A stretch of 64,000 nt of DNA from an uncultured Bacilli bacterium. Its GTDB lineage: Bacteria > Bacillota_I > Bacilli_A > RFN20 > CAG-826. This document shows, one piece after another, positions 46,800 through 55,919 of the stretch. The first letter of the stretch is position 1. Each line of letters begins with the position of its first letter. A program made the position numbers and the translations under genes. Under the pieces are notes generated by a model. The model searched no databases and had not been told where the DNA came from. It worked only from the letters and a program-made list of their open reading frames with translations. Location: NCBI GenBank assembly GCA_934725985.1, contig CAKVCX010000001.1, positions 248,001 to 312,000 of the forward strand. The letters run 5' to 3'.

Positions 46800-47290
46800 T
46801 AAAAACATAGCCATATAATGAGGGATTGTTAATTTTTTATCATTAACTCCAATATTGCCGTCTACAAGTTTATACGCAATAGAGGGTTTGAATGTTTCAA
46901 TAAACTTATCAAGCGATTTGGTTGCTCTGTTACCACCTTTTACTTCTACAGGAACAACTTCACCATTTTTCTCCATTAAAAATTCAAGTTCGCTCGAATC
47001 ATCAGGCTTGTAATAATACTTGTAATAATAAAGGCTGTGTCAATTCTTTACCAAAATATCGGCAATAACGTTTTCATAAATGCTGCCTTTGTCGTTTCAT
47101 TTTATTTTATTTTCTAAAATAGCCTTTTTCGTTTCAAAACCATACATAGCACAAAGCAAACCGGTATCATTTATATATAATTTATGTTTCCAATCTTTCA
47201 ACGAAAAAGGAATAAAATGGATATACGGCATTCAAATATTCCCTTGTCATCGCAAGCGTTAACCGCCATTTGATTAAACCAATATTAGCC
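46800..47290 (-). pseudogene. Remnant of an AAA_14/DUF4143 ATPase with in-frame TGAs
   Basis: The minus strand reads the DUF4143 half of the family: SLKDWKHKLYINDTGLLCAMYGF, then SIYENVIADILVKN, then YYKPDDSSELEFLMEKNGEVVPVEVKGGNRATKSL, ending in TAA near 46800. Two TGA codons interrupt the frame (near 47041 and 47092), both where relatives usually have glycine. The N-terminal ATPase half is gone and the remaining 5' end is scrambled. It is clearly broken. It is related to the intact gene at 22765-24150 but to a different subfamily. Confidence 0.8.
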
Positions 47291-47958
47291 TAATTATCAC
47301 ATTTGTCTACTTTAAGAAATGGAGCAGAATCAACATAGTCGCCATCGGTATTAAAGATAATTGTCTTTGCCCATTTCCTAAATCTATAAACATACATTTT
47401 AGCGGCGGATTTGCTTATGCTTTTTCTTTTTGCTGCTTCTTCTAAAGAAAAACCTGCATATAAATCTTTAGCAATCTCTATTCCAATTTTATTAACACCT
47501 TTTGGCAATTTATTTAAATTAGTCAAGGTATCACAATAAGAAAAGAAAACTTTAGGATCGTCATCTGCATTACTAGAAGAAACAATGTCATGAAGTGTAC
47601 ACATACTCCCTTCTTCGCCAATAGTTGAATCAAAAGAAACGGTAGGCAATAGTCTTTTTTCATTTAATTTCTTGCTTACTTCTTTCATGACTTCTCTAGA
47701 TAAGATTATCCTAAAATAAGAAGAAAATTTCCCTTTCCCAAAAGCAAAATTAGTCTCTGCTTGCAAATAACTCCGAAAAAAGATTTCGTTATAATCCCAA
47801 TCATCTAAAACATCAAAATAAAGAGGACAAACTGTTTTTAAATATTTTTTTCTCTCTTTAAAATAACGAACCGTTAACACGTCTCTAGCTGCTATGATGC
47901 CGTTGCGAAATAAAAGTAGCAACGACTCATCGTTTAAAATGGTGTAATCACCAACCAT
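47290..47958 (-). CDS. Sigma factor-like protein (sigH position)
   Basis: 222 residues. The gene sits between rlmB and rpmG-secE-nusG, where B. subtilis has sigH. The C-terminal part GFSLEEAAKRKSISKSAAKMYVYRFRKWAK looks like a region-4 helix-turn-helix; the N-terminal half is poorly conserved with a possible region 2 (FKERKKYLK ... NEIFFRSYLQAETNFAFGKGKFSSYFR). Diverged sigma factor of the SigH/ComX kind is the best reading. Confidence 0.65.
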   Translation of the reverse strand: MVGDYTILNDESLLLLFRNGIIAARDVLTVRYFKERKKYLKTVCPLYFDVLDDWDYNEIFFRSYLQAETNFAFGKGKFSSYFRIILSREVMKEVSKKLNEKRLLPTVSFDSTIGEEGSMCTLHDIVSSSNADDDPKVFFSYCDTLTNLNKLPKGVNKIGIEIAKDLYAGFSLEEAAKRKSISKSAAKMYVYRFRKWAKTIIFNTDGDYVDSAPFLKVDKCDN

Positions 47959-47983
47959 ATAATTCTCCCTAATTAGGCAAGAA

Positions 47984-48700
47984 TCACTTACGTGCTAAAG
48001 CTATATGAGAAAGAAGAATTCCAGTGGCAACAGAAGCATTTAAGGAATTGACGTGGCCAACCATATCGATTTTGACAATAAAATCGCTTTTGGATAACAC
48101 TAATCTAGAAATACCAAACCCTTCACTGCCGACAACTAAACAAATTGGACATTTATAATCCACTTGGTCGTAAGTTAGAGAGGCAGAGCCATCGCTACTA
48201 ACAACCCAAAATCCATTTTCTTGTAGTTTTAACAAGGCTTTCGTTAAATTTGTGACGGTTGCGACTTTAACATAGCTAATGGCCCCAGTAGATACCTTAG
48301 CCACAGTAGCATTTAAAGGAACCTCGTTTCTATTTTTGATAATGAGTCCATCGACGCCAAAAGCATCGCATGAACGCAAGATGGCACCAAGATTATGTGG
48401 GTCTTCGATACCATCGCACATCAAAAACAAAGGGTAATGACTATTTTTGGAACAGGAAATTAATTCTTCCAAAGAATAAGTCTTTATGTCATTGCAGATG
48501 GCCATAAACCCTTGATGAGAAGAATTTTTGGTCATCCGAGTCAATTCGTCATCATTAACGAATGCGACTGGAATTGAACTTTTCCTAGCCTCGGCTACAA
48601 TCGAGTCGGATCCAAATTTAGCCAACACTTTTAATTGCTTGGCATTACCCGATCTTACCGCTTCACGGACGGTGTTCTTACCATAAACTATTATACTCAT
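47984..48700 (-). CDS. rlmB: 23S rRNA (guanosine-2'-O-)-methyltransferase RlmB
   Basis: 238 residues of the SpoU/TrmH knot family: N-terminal substrate-binding domain, then motif 1 (GIEDPHNLGAILRSCDAFGVDG), motif 2 (VVGSEGFGISRLVL) and motif 3 (IDMVGHVNSLNASVATGILL). Next to cysS, as in Bacilli; the mini-ribonuclease III gene and yacP normally found here are absent. Confidence 0.92.
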   Translation of the reverse strand: MSIIVYGKNTVREAVRSGNAKQLKVLAKFGSDSIVAEARKSSIPVAFVNDDELTRMTKNSSHQGFMAICNDIKTYSLEELISCSKNSHYPLFLMCDGIEDPHNLGAILRSCDAFGVDGLIIKNRNEVPLNATVAKVSTGAISYVKVATVTNLTKALLKLQENGFWVVSSDGSASLTYDQVDYKCPICLVVGSEGFGISRLVLSKSDFIVKIDMVGHVNSLNASVATGILLSHIALARK

Positions 48701-48751
48701 ATTTTTTCCTTTGGAAGTAATTTTAAGATTTAAGGAGTTTTATTTTCTAAA

Positions 48752-50098
48752 TTAGAAAATATTTCTTTTAATTAATTCGTTTCTCAGTTCATCGCTTTTG
48801 GCAAAATCTTTTGCTTCTTTAGCCAATGTATACTCTTTGTAGATTTTTTTATCATCCTCAGAAAGAAGAGGATAATCCACCTTTATACCTAAGATAAACA
48901 AATAATCTTGCAGTTTAGCAAATGCATTCCCTAGCTCTTCGATAGAAACGTTTTTGTTTCTTAAGAGCATATTGCCTGCTTTTAGTTCGCCATAAACTAT
49001 AGTCAAAGCATTAGGTGTATTTAAATCGTTACACATTTCATTAAGGAAGGACTCTTCTCCTGCTCCTTTTAATGATTTTAAATCCACATCTAGCAATTGA
49101 AGCTTAATGGCTAGGTTTTTATATGTTGATGCAATTTTTGCATAGGAACGGGTTGCCTCTTCTATGGTTTCAATAGTAAAAGAAAGAGGAGAACGATAAT
49201 GGGTATTTAAAACCATAAGCCTAAAAGGCATGCCACCCCATTTAGCAATGACCTCTTTCGCGCTTAAAACATTTCCAAGCGATTTCGACATCTTTTGGTT
49301 ATCGATATTAATAAATCCATTATGGATCCAATAATTAGCTAATCTATTCTCGTTATGGGCACGAGATTGGGCGATTTCGTTTTCATGATGTGGAAACTTT
49401 AAATCAAAGCCGCCACCATGGATATCGATAAGCCCGTTTTGAGAAGAAAAGATGGAATTGATCATGACACAGCATTCAGTATGCCAACCAGGCCTTCCTT
49501 CTCCAAAAGGCGAATTCCACTTAATGCCTTCATCGGTTTTCTTCCATAAAGCAAAATCTAAAGGTGATTCTTTGTTAGAATTTATGTCTATTCTTGCCCC
49601 AGAAATTAAACTATCAACTGTATTGCCACTTAATTCACCATAATGTGAAATAGAAGAAACACGGAAATAAACATCTTGGCCGCTAACATAAGCATGCCCA
49701 GTATCAACTAAATCTTTTACATAGGAGATTATTTTATCCATGTAGGCAGTTGGAGTTGGAGTAAAATCAGGCTGAAGAGAATTTACGTCATCAACATCTT
49801 TTCTAAAGGCCTTAATTACATTATCGGTAAGTTCTTTTTCACTTATTCCAAGAGATTTCGCCCTTTTAATAATCTTGTCATCAACATCAGTATAATTTGA
49901 CACATAAGTCACTTTATAGCCCAAAGATAAAAATAGCCTTCTCCAAACATCAAACACTATCACGGGTCGCATATTTCCGATGTGTGGTTCATCATAAACT
50001 GTCGGACCGCAAACATACATTGACACTTCGTTTTCTTTTATTGGTTTAAAAGTTTCAAGCTTATTTCCGTATGAATTATAAATTTTTACTTCTTTCAT
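48752..50098 (-). CDS. cysS: Cysteinyl-tRNA synthetase
   Basis: 448 residues. HIGH-type motif PHIGN, the zinc-site Cys/His (including CGPTVYDEPHIGNM and HTECCVM), KMSKSLGN loop and C-terminal anticodon-binding helices. ATG at 50098 is preferred over a GTG three codons earlier, which would be inside the upstream stop region. Two bases separate it from the HAD gene. Confidence 0.97.
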   Translation of the reverse strand: MKEVKIYNSYGNKLETFKPIKENEVSMYVCGPTVYDEPHIGNMRPVIVFDVWRRLFLSLGYKVTYVSNYTDVDDKIIKRAKSLGISEKELTDNVIKAFRKDVDDVNSLQPDFTPTPTAYMDKIISYVKDLVDTGHAYVSGQDVYFRVSSISHYGELSGNTVDSLISGARIDINSNKESPLDFALWKKTDEGIKWNSPFGEGRPGWHTECCVMINSIFSSQNGLIDIHGGGFDLKFPHHENEIAQSRAHNENRLANYWIHNGFINIDNQKMSKSLGNVLSAKEVIAKWGGMPFRLMVLNTHYRSPLSFTIETIEEATRSYAKIASTYKNLAIKLQLLDVDLKSLKGAGEESFLNEMCNDLNTPNALTIVYGELKAGNMLLRNKNVSIEELGNAFAKLQDYLFILGIKVDYPLLSEDDKKIYKEYTLAKEAKDFAKSDELRNELIKRNIF

Positions 50099-50100
50099 AA

Positions 50101-50769
50101 TTACCACCCTTCTTTTCCTAAAACCACTTGCACAATTTGCTTAGGCTTTTTAACTACATAATCGGCTTGTTCTAATAAGGCGGGTTTATAATTTCCATAC
50201 CCCCATAAAACAAGACAACATTTTATATTAGCGTTTCTAGCGGTTTCAACATCAACTATAGAATCCCCAACAAACAAAGTTTCTTCTCTTTTCAAGTTGA
50301 AAAGTTCGATAATTTTATTAACTAAAGTCGGATCGGGTTTAACTGGATAGCCTTCTTCGTTGCCTTTTATTTGTTTGAATGTATCTTTTTCAAAATGCTT
50401 AGAAATAATAATCTTTGCCAGTTCGTCAGGCTTATTCGTGCAAACAAATAGAGAAGTTCCTCTTTGCGAAAGAAAAGACAAAGATTCCTTTAGGCCATTA
50501 TAAGGCTTGCAATGTTCATTTTGCCTTAATTTATATAAAGGTAAATAGGCCTGTTTTAATTTAGCAAAGGCTTCCTTGTCTTCTCCTTTGTCCTTAAGAG
50601 CTCTTTTTACTAGCACATCAGTCCCATTTCCTATTAATGCTTTAGCTTCCTTTAAAGAAAAAGAATAAACATAGCCACATTCCTTTAAGGCTTCGTTTAT
50701 GGCAACCCTAATGTCTGGTAATGTGTCTAATAGAGTTCCATCTAAATCAAAGATAACATTCTTAAACAT
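50101..50769 (-). CDS. HAD family phosphatase (phosphoglycolate phosphatase-like)
   Basis: 222 residues: DLDGTLLDT (nucleophile Asp), VCTNKPDELA (motif II), Lys in PVKPDP (motif III) and VGDSIVDVETARNA (motif IV), with a helical cap. Substrate unknown. It lies just after the hydA terminator with a TATAAT box inside the hairpin's flank, and ends two bases before cysS. Confidence 0.9.
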   Translation of the reverse strand: MFKNVIFDLDGTLLDTLPDIRVAINEALKECGYVYSFSLKEAKALIGNGTDVLVKRALKDKGEDKEAFAKLKQAYLPLYKLRQNEHCKPYNGLKESLSFLSQRGTSLFVCTNKPDELAKIIISKHFEKDTFKQIKGNEEGYPVKPDPTLVNKIIELFNLKREETLFVGDSIVDVETARNANIKCCLVLWGYGNYKPALLEQADYVVKKPKQIVQVVLGKEGW

Positions 50770-50774
50770 AAATT

Positions 50775-50801
50775 TAAAAGGGGCTAAGTTTCCCTAACCC
50801 C
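50775..50801 (-). terminator. Terminator of the hydrogenase operon
   Basis: A 9-bp stem (GGGGTTAGG / CTTAGCCCC with two G-T pairs) closed by a GAAA tetraloop (50780-50801) is followed on the minus strand by TTTT. Confidence 0.82.
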
Positions 50802-50819
50802 AATTATAAAACAAATTAA

Positions 50820-52631
50820 TTATTTTTTCTCAGGAAAGCACTCTCTTGAATCATTATAGTAAGTATGTAATAGCTTTTCTGATAGTTCTCCACATGGCGA
50901 GCCTAGATATTCTTTATATAATCTTTGAATGTCTTTGTTATTATGAGATTGACGCAAAGTCATCTTTTCATCGATGTCATAAAGCAAAGATGCTCTTTTT
51001 TGCCTATAGGTTTCAAGGATATTAACTTCTTCTTTTGGCAATAAGTTAGGCTTTACAAACGGCTGTCCGCCTCCATTTATACAGCCTCCAGGACATCCCA
51101 TGATTTCAATAAAGGCGTAGGGTGATTTGCCGGCCCTGATATCATCTAGAAGAGGCTTGGCGTTTTTCATGCCCGAAGCAATGGCTACCTTTAATTTTGT
51201 TCCATCTATATCTATAGTCGCTTCTTTTACAGCTTCTAACCCTCGAACCTGACTAAATTCAATTCTTTCATATTCTTTGCCGGTTAAGGTATGGTAAGCC
51301 GTACGTAAAGCGGCTTCCATTACTCCGCCTGTGACCCCAAAAATTACACCGGCCCCTGAATAAGTTCCAAGCAAGTCATTATCAAATTCTTCCTCTTGGA
51401 GTTCATCATAGACTAAACCTGCTCTTTTTATCATAACGGCCAGCTCTCTTGTCGTTAAAACAGCATCAACATCAGGAAGAGAATTTATAGCGGCATTCCC
51501 TGGTCTTTTTGCCTCATATTTTTTTGCTGTGCAAGGCATGATTGAAACTACGAATATATCTTCAGGTTTTAAATTATGGGTAGAAGCAAAATAACTCTTA
51601 ATTATAGCCCCTTCCATTTCATGAGGAGACTTGCAAGTTGAAACATTTGGAATTAAGTCTTTATAAAAATATTCCATATAGTTAATCCAACCCGGAGAAC
51701 AAGAAGTAATTTGAGGTAAAACTCCACCGCTTTTGATTCTATTAAGCAATTCTTGAGATTCTTCCATAATGGTTAAATCAGCCGCAAAGTTGGTATCAAA
51801 AACCCTATAAAACCCAAGACGATGCAATGCCGCAACCATTTTTCCTGTCGCGTTTTCTTCTCCTATTTTATGACCAAATTCTTCTGATAAAGCCGCCCTA
51901 ACAGCTGGAGCAGTTTGGACGATGACATATTTGCCTTGATGCATGGCAATATCGACTTTATCAATTTCTCTATGTTCGCTTAAAGCGCCCGTAGGACATA
52001 CTTCTATGCATTGTCCACATTGAATGCAAGGGACATTAGCAAACGATCTATTTCCAGCAGGGGCTAGAATGGTCTGGAAACCTCTATTTTCAAAACCTAG
52101 GATTCCAATTCCTTGGGCATCTTTGCATTTTTCAATACACCTACCGCATAAAATGCATTTGCTTGTATCTCTAATTATTCCAGGCGCGGCATTATCAAAA
52201 GTAGATTTAGTCATCTCTCCTTCAAATTGATTAGACCTAGCCCCTGTTAAAGAAGCAACGTGAAGCAATTCACAATGTCCATTTTTAACACACGTCTGGC
52301 ATTCTTTTGAATGATTAGAAAGCAATAGTTCAACCGAAGTTCTTCTTGCATCAATAGCCATCGGGGAAGAAATTTTAATAACGAATCCTTTTTCAGCTTG
52401 GCAATCAGTAACTGGATATACACAAGAGGCAAATAGCTTTGAACCACGGCTAGAAGCAATCTCGACCAAGCAAACCCTACACGAAGCTAATGAGTTATGC
52501 CCTTTGTTCCAATAACATAGAGTTGGAATGTTATATCCCACTTTTCTAGCAGCTTCTAAAACAGTCAAATTCGAAGGAACGCTATAAACACGTCCCTCTA
52601 TATTTATATTGACATTAGTAACGTTTTCCAT
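50820..52631 (-). CDS. hydA: [FeFe]-hydrogenase catalytic subunit (HydA / HndD type)
   Basis: 603 residues. N-terminal [2Fe-2S] (CYWNKGHNSLASCRVC), a His/Cys [4Fe-4S] site (HSKECQTCVKNGHC), a 2x[4Fe-4S] module (CILCGRCIEKC and CIQCGQCIEVCP), then H-cluster motifs L1 TSCSPGWINY, L2 MPCTAKKYEA and L3 MGCPGGCINGGGQP. This is the full M3-type layout of an NAD(P)H-linked hydrogenase that evolves or takes up H2 in the cytoplasm. Last gene of the operon hydC-hydB-hydA. Confidence 0.95.
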   Translation of the reverse strand: MENVTNVNINIEGRVYSVPSNLTVLEAARKVGYNIPTLCYWNKGHNSLASCRVCLVEIASSRGSKLFASCVYPVTDCQAEKGFVIKISSPMAIDARRTSVELLLSNHSKECQTCVKNGHCELLHVASLTGARSNQFEGEMTKSTFDNAAPGIIRDTSKCILCGRCIEKCKDAQGIGILGFENRGFQTILAPAGNRSFANVPCIQCGQCIEVCPTGALSEHREIDKVDIAMHQGKYVIVQTAPAVRAALSEEFGHKIGEENATGKMVAALHRLGFYRVFDTNFAADLTIMEESQELLNRIKSGGVLPQITSCSPGWINYMEYFYKDLIPNVSTCKSPHEMEGAIIKSYFASTHNLKPEDIFVVSIMPCTAKKYEAKRPGNAAINSLPDVDAVLTTRELAVMIKRAGLVYDELQEEEFDNDLLGTYSGAGVIFGVTGGVMEAALRTAYHTLTGKEYERIEFSQVRGLEAVKEATIDIDGTKLKVAIASGMKNAKPLLDDIRAGKSPYAFIEIMGCPGGCINGGGQPFVKPNLLPKEEVNILETYRQKRASLLYDIDEKMTLRQSHNNKDIQRLYKEYLGSPCGELSEKLLHTYYNDSRECFPEKK

Positions 52632-52643
52632 TTGCTTCTCCTC

Positions 52644-54518
52644 TTATTGCTTGCTAATCGCCTTGAAACGACAACTAGACATACAAGATCCACATTTAAT
52701 GCACTTGCTCTGGTCAATGACATAAGCTTCTTTTCCTGGCACGCCATGGATACAAGAAACTGGACAATTCCTTGCACACAAAGAACACTTTTTACAAATA
52801 TTTGGATCGATGACATAACGCATCAATTTTTTACAAACGTGAGCAGGGCATTTCTTATCTTTGACATGGGCTTCATATTCCTCAGGGAAATTAACCATAG
52901 TCGAAAGAATTGGATTGGCTGCCGTTTGTCCTAAGGCACATAAAGCCCCGTTTTTAATAACAGTAGCCAAATATTTCATATCTTCTAAAGTTTGTTCATT
53001 AGCAGTCCCATTTGTTACCTTTGTAAGCATTTCATACAAACGCTTGGTTCCGATTCTACAATGTGAACATTTTCCACACGATTCATTGCAAATAAAATCC
53101 ATATAGAAATGGGCAACATCAACCATGCAGTTATCTTCATCCATAACAATGGCCCCGCCACTGCCCATCATCGAGCCTTTTGCAACTAATGAATCATAAT
53201 CAATTGGGGTATCCAAATCTTTTTCAGTCAAACAGCCGCCACTTGGTCCACCTGTTTGAATGGCTTTGAATTTCTTATTATTTGGAATTCCTCCGCCGAT
53301 ATCGAAAACAAGGGTTCTTAACGTGGTTCCCATTGGAACTTCGACAAGGCCAACATTATTTACTTTTCCGCCAAGGGCAAATACTTTTGTTCCTTTTGAG
53401 GTAGCAGTTCCCATCTTGGCAAACTCTTCCGCACCAATTCTAATAATGTAAGCAACTTGGGCTAGCGTTTCGACATTGTTAACACATGTTGGTTTGCCCC
53501 ATAATCCTTTGATGGCAGGAAACGGGGGTCTAGGACGAGGCATGCCTCTTTTCCCTTCAATAGAATTAAGCAAAGCCGTTTCTTCCCCGCAAACAAAAGC
53601 CCCGGCACCTAATCTAAGATGTGCCTTAAAGCTAAAGTCAGTTCCTAGGATGTTATCACCTAATAAACCGACTTTTTCCATGTCTATAATGGCTCTTTGA
53701 AGTCTTGCAACGGCAACAGGATATTCGGCACGGACATAGAAATAACCTTCGCTGGCTCCGAATGCATATCCTGCAATCATCATGCCTTCTATTACTTCAA
53801 AAGGATTTCCTTCTAAAATAGAACGGTCCATGAAAGCACCTGGATCGCCTTCATCTCCATTACAAACTATATATTTTTGATCGGATTTTACATTCGCGGC
53901 GAATTGCCATTTTCTTCCGGTCGGGAAGCCAGCCCCGCCTCTTCCTCTTAATCCGCTAGCAAGAATTTCATCAATAACTTGCTGAGGGGTCATGGATGTT
54001 AAAACTTTTTTCAAAGCTTTAAATCCATCATAGCCTAAAGATTCTTCTAATAAATCCGGGTTAATTAATGAACAACCATGCAAAGCAACACGAACTTGCT
54101 TCTTATAGAAATTAATATCATCTTGTCTAACTACTTTTTCTTTTGTAACCGGATCGACATAAAGAAGATTTTCACAAACTTTCCCACCAATTAAATCCTC
54201 TTCGACGATTTGCTTGACATCACTTACTTTGACCGCATGATATAAAGTATCTTCAGGGAATATTTTTACAAATGGCCCTTGAGAACAAAAGCCAAAGCAA
54301 CCAACATGATTCACACTTACTTTTTCTTCTAAACCGTGAGCTTTTATTTCTTTTTTTAATTCTTTGATGATTTCATCCGAAGCATTGGCTAGACATCCTG
54401 TCCCACCGCAAACAACAACAGCCCTCTTGCCGTTTGTTCCTTTTACTTTCGCGTTAAATTCTAAGGTATATTTATCGATGCAATTTTGTAAACATCCAGG
54501 AGTTTTTATTTGTTCCAT
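52644..54518 (-). CDS. hydB: Hydrogenase diaphorase subunit (HydB / HndC, NuoF-like)
   Basis: 624 residues. N-terminal thioredoxin-like [2Fe-2S] domain, then NuoF domain with the Gly-rich NADH site (GLRGRGGAGFPTGRKW) and FMN site (NGDEGDPGAFMDR, GAGAFVCGEETALLNSIEGKRG), NuoF [4Fe-4S] (ESCGKCSHCRIG) and a C-terminal 2x[4Fe-4S] ferredoxin (CKKCSLCARNCP, CIKCGSCMSSC). It oxidises NADH and passes electrons to HydA; with HydC it may be electron-bifurcating, also using ferredoxin. ATG at 54518 has GGAGGG ahead. Confidence 0.95.
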   Translation of the reverse strand: MEQIKTPGCLQNCIDKYTLEFNAKVKGTNGKRAVVVCGGTGCLANASDEIIKELKKEIKAHGLEEKVSVNHVGCFGFCSQGPFVKIFPEDTLYHAVKVSDVKQIVEEDLIGGKVCENLLYVDPVTKEKVVRQDDINFYKKQVRVALHGCSLINPDLLEESLGYDGFKALKKVLTSMTPQQVIDEILASGLRGRGGAGFPTGRKWQFAANVKSDQKYIVCNGDEGDPGAFMDRSILEGNPFEVIEGMMIAGYAFGASEGYFYVRAEYPVAVARLQRAIIDMEKVGLLGDNILGTDFSFKAHLRLGAGAFVCGEETALLNSIEGKRGMPRPRPPFPAIKGLWGKPTCVNNVETLAQVAYIIRIGAEEFAKMGTATSKGTKVFALGGKVNNVGLVEVPMGTTLRTLVFDIGGGIPNNKKFKAIQTGGPSGGCLTEKDLDTPIDYDSLVAKGSMMGSGGAIVMDEDNCMVDVAHFYMDFICNESCGKCSHCRIGTKRLYEMLTKVTNGTANEQTLEDMKYLATVIKNGALCALGQTAANPILSTMVNFPEEYEAHVKDKKCPAHVCKKLMRYVIDPNICKKCSLCARNCPVSCIHGVPGKEAYVIDQSKCIKCGSCMSSCRFKAISKQ

Positions 54519-54519
54519 C

Positions 54520-55008
54520 TTATTTTCCCTCCGCATCAAGCCTTCTATATTCGTCTATTATTTTTCCCACTTGGTCAGGAGTGACTTTTGGATAGACCTT
54601 ACCATTTATTGACATAGCAGGCGCTAAAGCACAGGCGCCAATGCAACGGATAGCCTCAATAGTAAACAAACCGTCTTCTGTAGTTTCCCCAGGCCCAATT
54701 CCTAAAAGGGCTGAAAACTTATCGACCAAAGCCTGGGAATTTTTAACATAACAAGCCGTTCCTAGACATATTCCTAAAACATATTTTCCCTTAGGTTTTA
54801 AAGAGAAGAAAGAATAGAAAGAAACAACTCCATAAATCTCTGCAACAGGAATTCCGGTGCAAGAAGATACAATCTCTTGAACTTCAAGAGGAATATAACC
54901 ATATTTCTTTTGGATATCAGATAGAATCATCATTAAAGGAGATGGTTCGTTTTTACGTTGTTCACAAATGGCTTTCACGCCATCGACAACTTCTTTTCTT
55001 ATTGGCAT
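54520..55008 (-). CDS. hydC: Hydrogenase [2Fe-2S] subunit (HydC / HndA, NuoE-like)
   Basis: 162 residues of the NuoE family, with the thioredoxin-like [2Fe-2S] fold: C-x4-C in ICLGTACYVKN and C-x3-C in AIRCIGACALAPAM. First gene of the hydrogenase operon. Confidence 0.95.
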   Translation of the reverse strand: MPIRKEVVDGVKAICEQRKNEPSPLMMILSDIQKKYGYIPLEVQEIVSSCTGIPVAEIYGVVSFYSFFSLKPKGKYVLGICLGTACYVKNSQALVDKFSALLGIGPGETTEDGLFTIEAIRCIGACALAPAMSINGKVYPKVTPDQVGKIIDEYRRLDAEGK

Positions 55009-55120
55009 AACACCCTCCGTTTTGCCCTATTTTGGCATTTGCTTTTACTATTGTAGATAATCGATATTTTATTCTCAATTAAACTATCGTTTTACCGATA
55101 AAATAAGGTTACTAAACATT

Positions 55121-55150
55121 TTTATAGATTTTGTTCGTTATAATTAACAA
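55121..55150 (-). promoter_or_regulatory. Promoter of the hydrogenase operon, with a Rex-like half site
   Basis: On the minus strand, -35 TTGTTA (55145-55150) and -10 TATAAA (55121-55126) are 18 bases apart, giving a leader of about 105 bases. The -35 lies in TTGTT-N10-AACAA, like a Rex site but with two extra central bases. Another inverted repeat, ATCG-N6-CGAT, lies in the leader. Confidence 0.5.
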
Positions 55151-55206
55151 ATCGGTAATTTAATTGGTTCTATATACATTAAGTTTAAAATATTTATACT
55201 TTTAAT

Positions 55207-55866
55207 ATGCAAACATTAAATTATTCCAAGCAAACTAACGAACATTTCCTAAATCTATATAGACAATTAGAAGAAATAAGGGCAAATAAGCCTGAGACAT
55301 ATTCTTTCTATAAAAACAAATATTATCAGAAACTAAATGATTATAGAGAAATAAGGAATTATTTGACTCATGAACAATATGGCGGTGATTATCCCGTTGC
55401 CGTTTCTAGCAAAGTTTGTTTTGATTTTGAATCTATTTTAAAAAGGATGAAAGAAACCTCTTTTTCTAGAAGCAATAAAGACATTAAATTCCTTTATGAA
55501 AACGATGAAATAGAAAAAGCCATTTCTTTATTCGTAAAAAACGGCTATACCTATTTGCCACTTGTTGATGGACGTAAAAGACTAAAAGGGATTGTTTCTA
55601 ATATGTCTCTAATTAAGGTTATGGCCAATAAGAAAATATCGTATAAAGATAAATTGTCTGACCATTTAGAATTCTTTAAATTAGAAGATGATCCCAAAAG
55701 GTTTTTATTTGTCTCTAAATATGAACCTTTATCAACCTCGGAAAAAGAATTTTCTTTAATAAAAGAAGGCAAAAGATTAGGCCTGATATTCATTACAGAA
55801 AATGGCAAAATAGAAGAATCGATCTTAGGTATTTTATCTATATACGATATTACTTCCTTAAAATAA
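55207..55866 (+). CDS. CBS-domain-like protein
   Basis: 219 residues. N-terminal helical part (about 1-60), then a segment like a CBS pair (YENDEIEKAISLFVKNGYTYLPLVDGRKRLKGIVSNMSLIKVM at about 98-140 and a weaker second copy). It may sense adenine nucleotides. A TATACT box ends six bases before the ATG, with no Shine-Dalgarno, so leaderless translation is likely. It is divergent from the hydrogenase operon. Confidence 0.65.
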   Translation: MQTLNYSKQTNEHFLNLYRQLEEIRANKPETYSFYKNKYYQKLNDYREIRNYLTHEQYGGDYPVAVSSKVCFDFESILKRMKETSFSRSNKDIKFLYENDEIEKAISLFVKNGYTYLPLVDGRKRLKGIVSNMSLIKVMANKKISYKDKLSDHLEFFKLEDDPKRFLFVSKYEPLSTSEKEFSLIKEGKRLGLIFITENGKIEESILGILSIYDITSLK

Positions 55867-55902
55867 GAAAAAAGAACCCTTAACGTTTCCATTAAGAGTT
55901 CT
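55866..55902 (-). terminator. Terminator of the alpha operon
   Basis: The stem AGAACTCTTAA / TTAAGGGTTCT (55873-55902) is followed on the minus strand by TTTTTTCTTATTTT, just after rplQ. Confidence 0.9.
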
Positions 55903-55919
55903 AAATGATAAATAATTTA

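Noticed and set aside
25700..47100. TGA as a sense codon (Trp or Gly) in this genome
   Set aside because: tuf, rpmG, rpmJ, adk and several other sound genes end in TGA at the expected length, and conserved proteins use TGG for Trp. Kept only as a question in the findings.
50098..50110. T-box riboswitch for cysS
   Set aside because: Only two bases separate cysS from the upstream HAD gene, so there is no room for one.
55131..55151. A confirmed Rex operator before hydC
   Set aside because: The half sites TTGTT and AACAA are two bases too far apart for the standard 18-bp site; listed only as a candidate.
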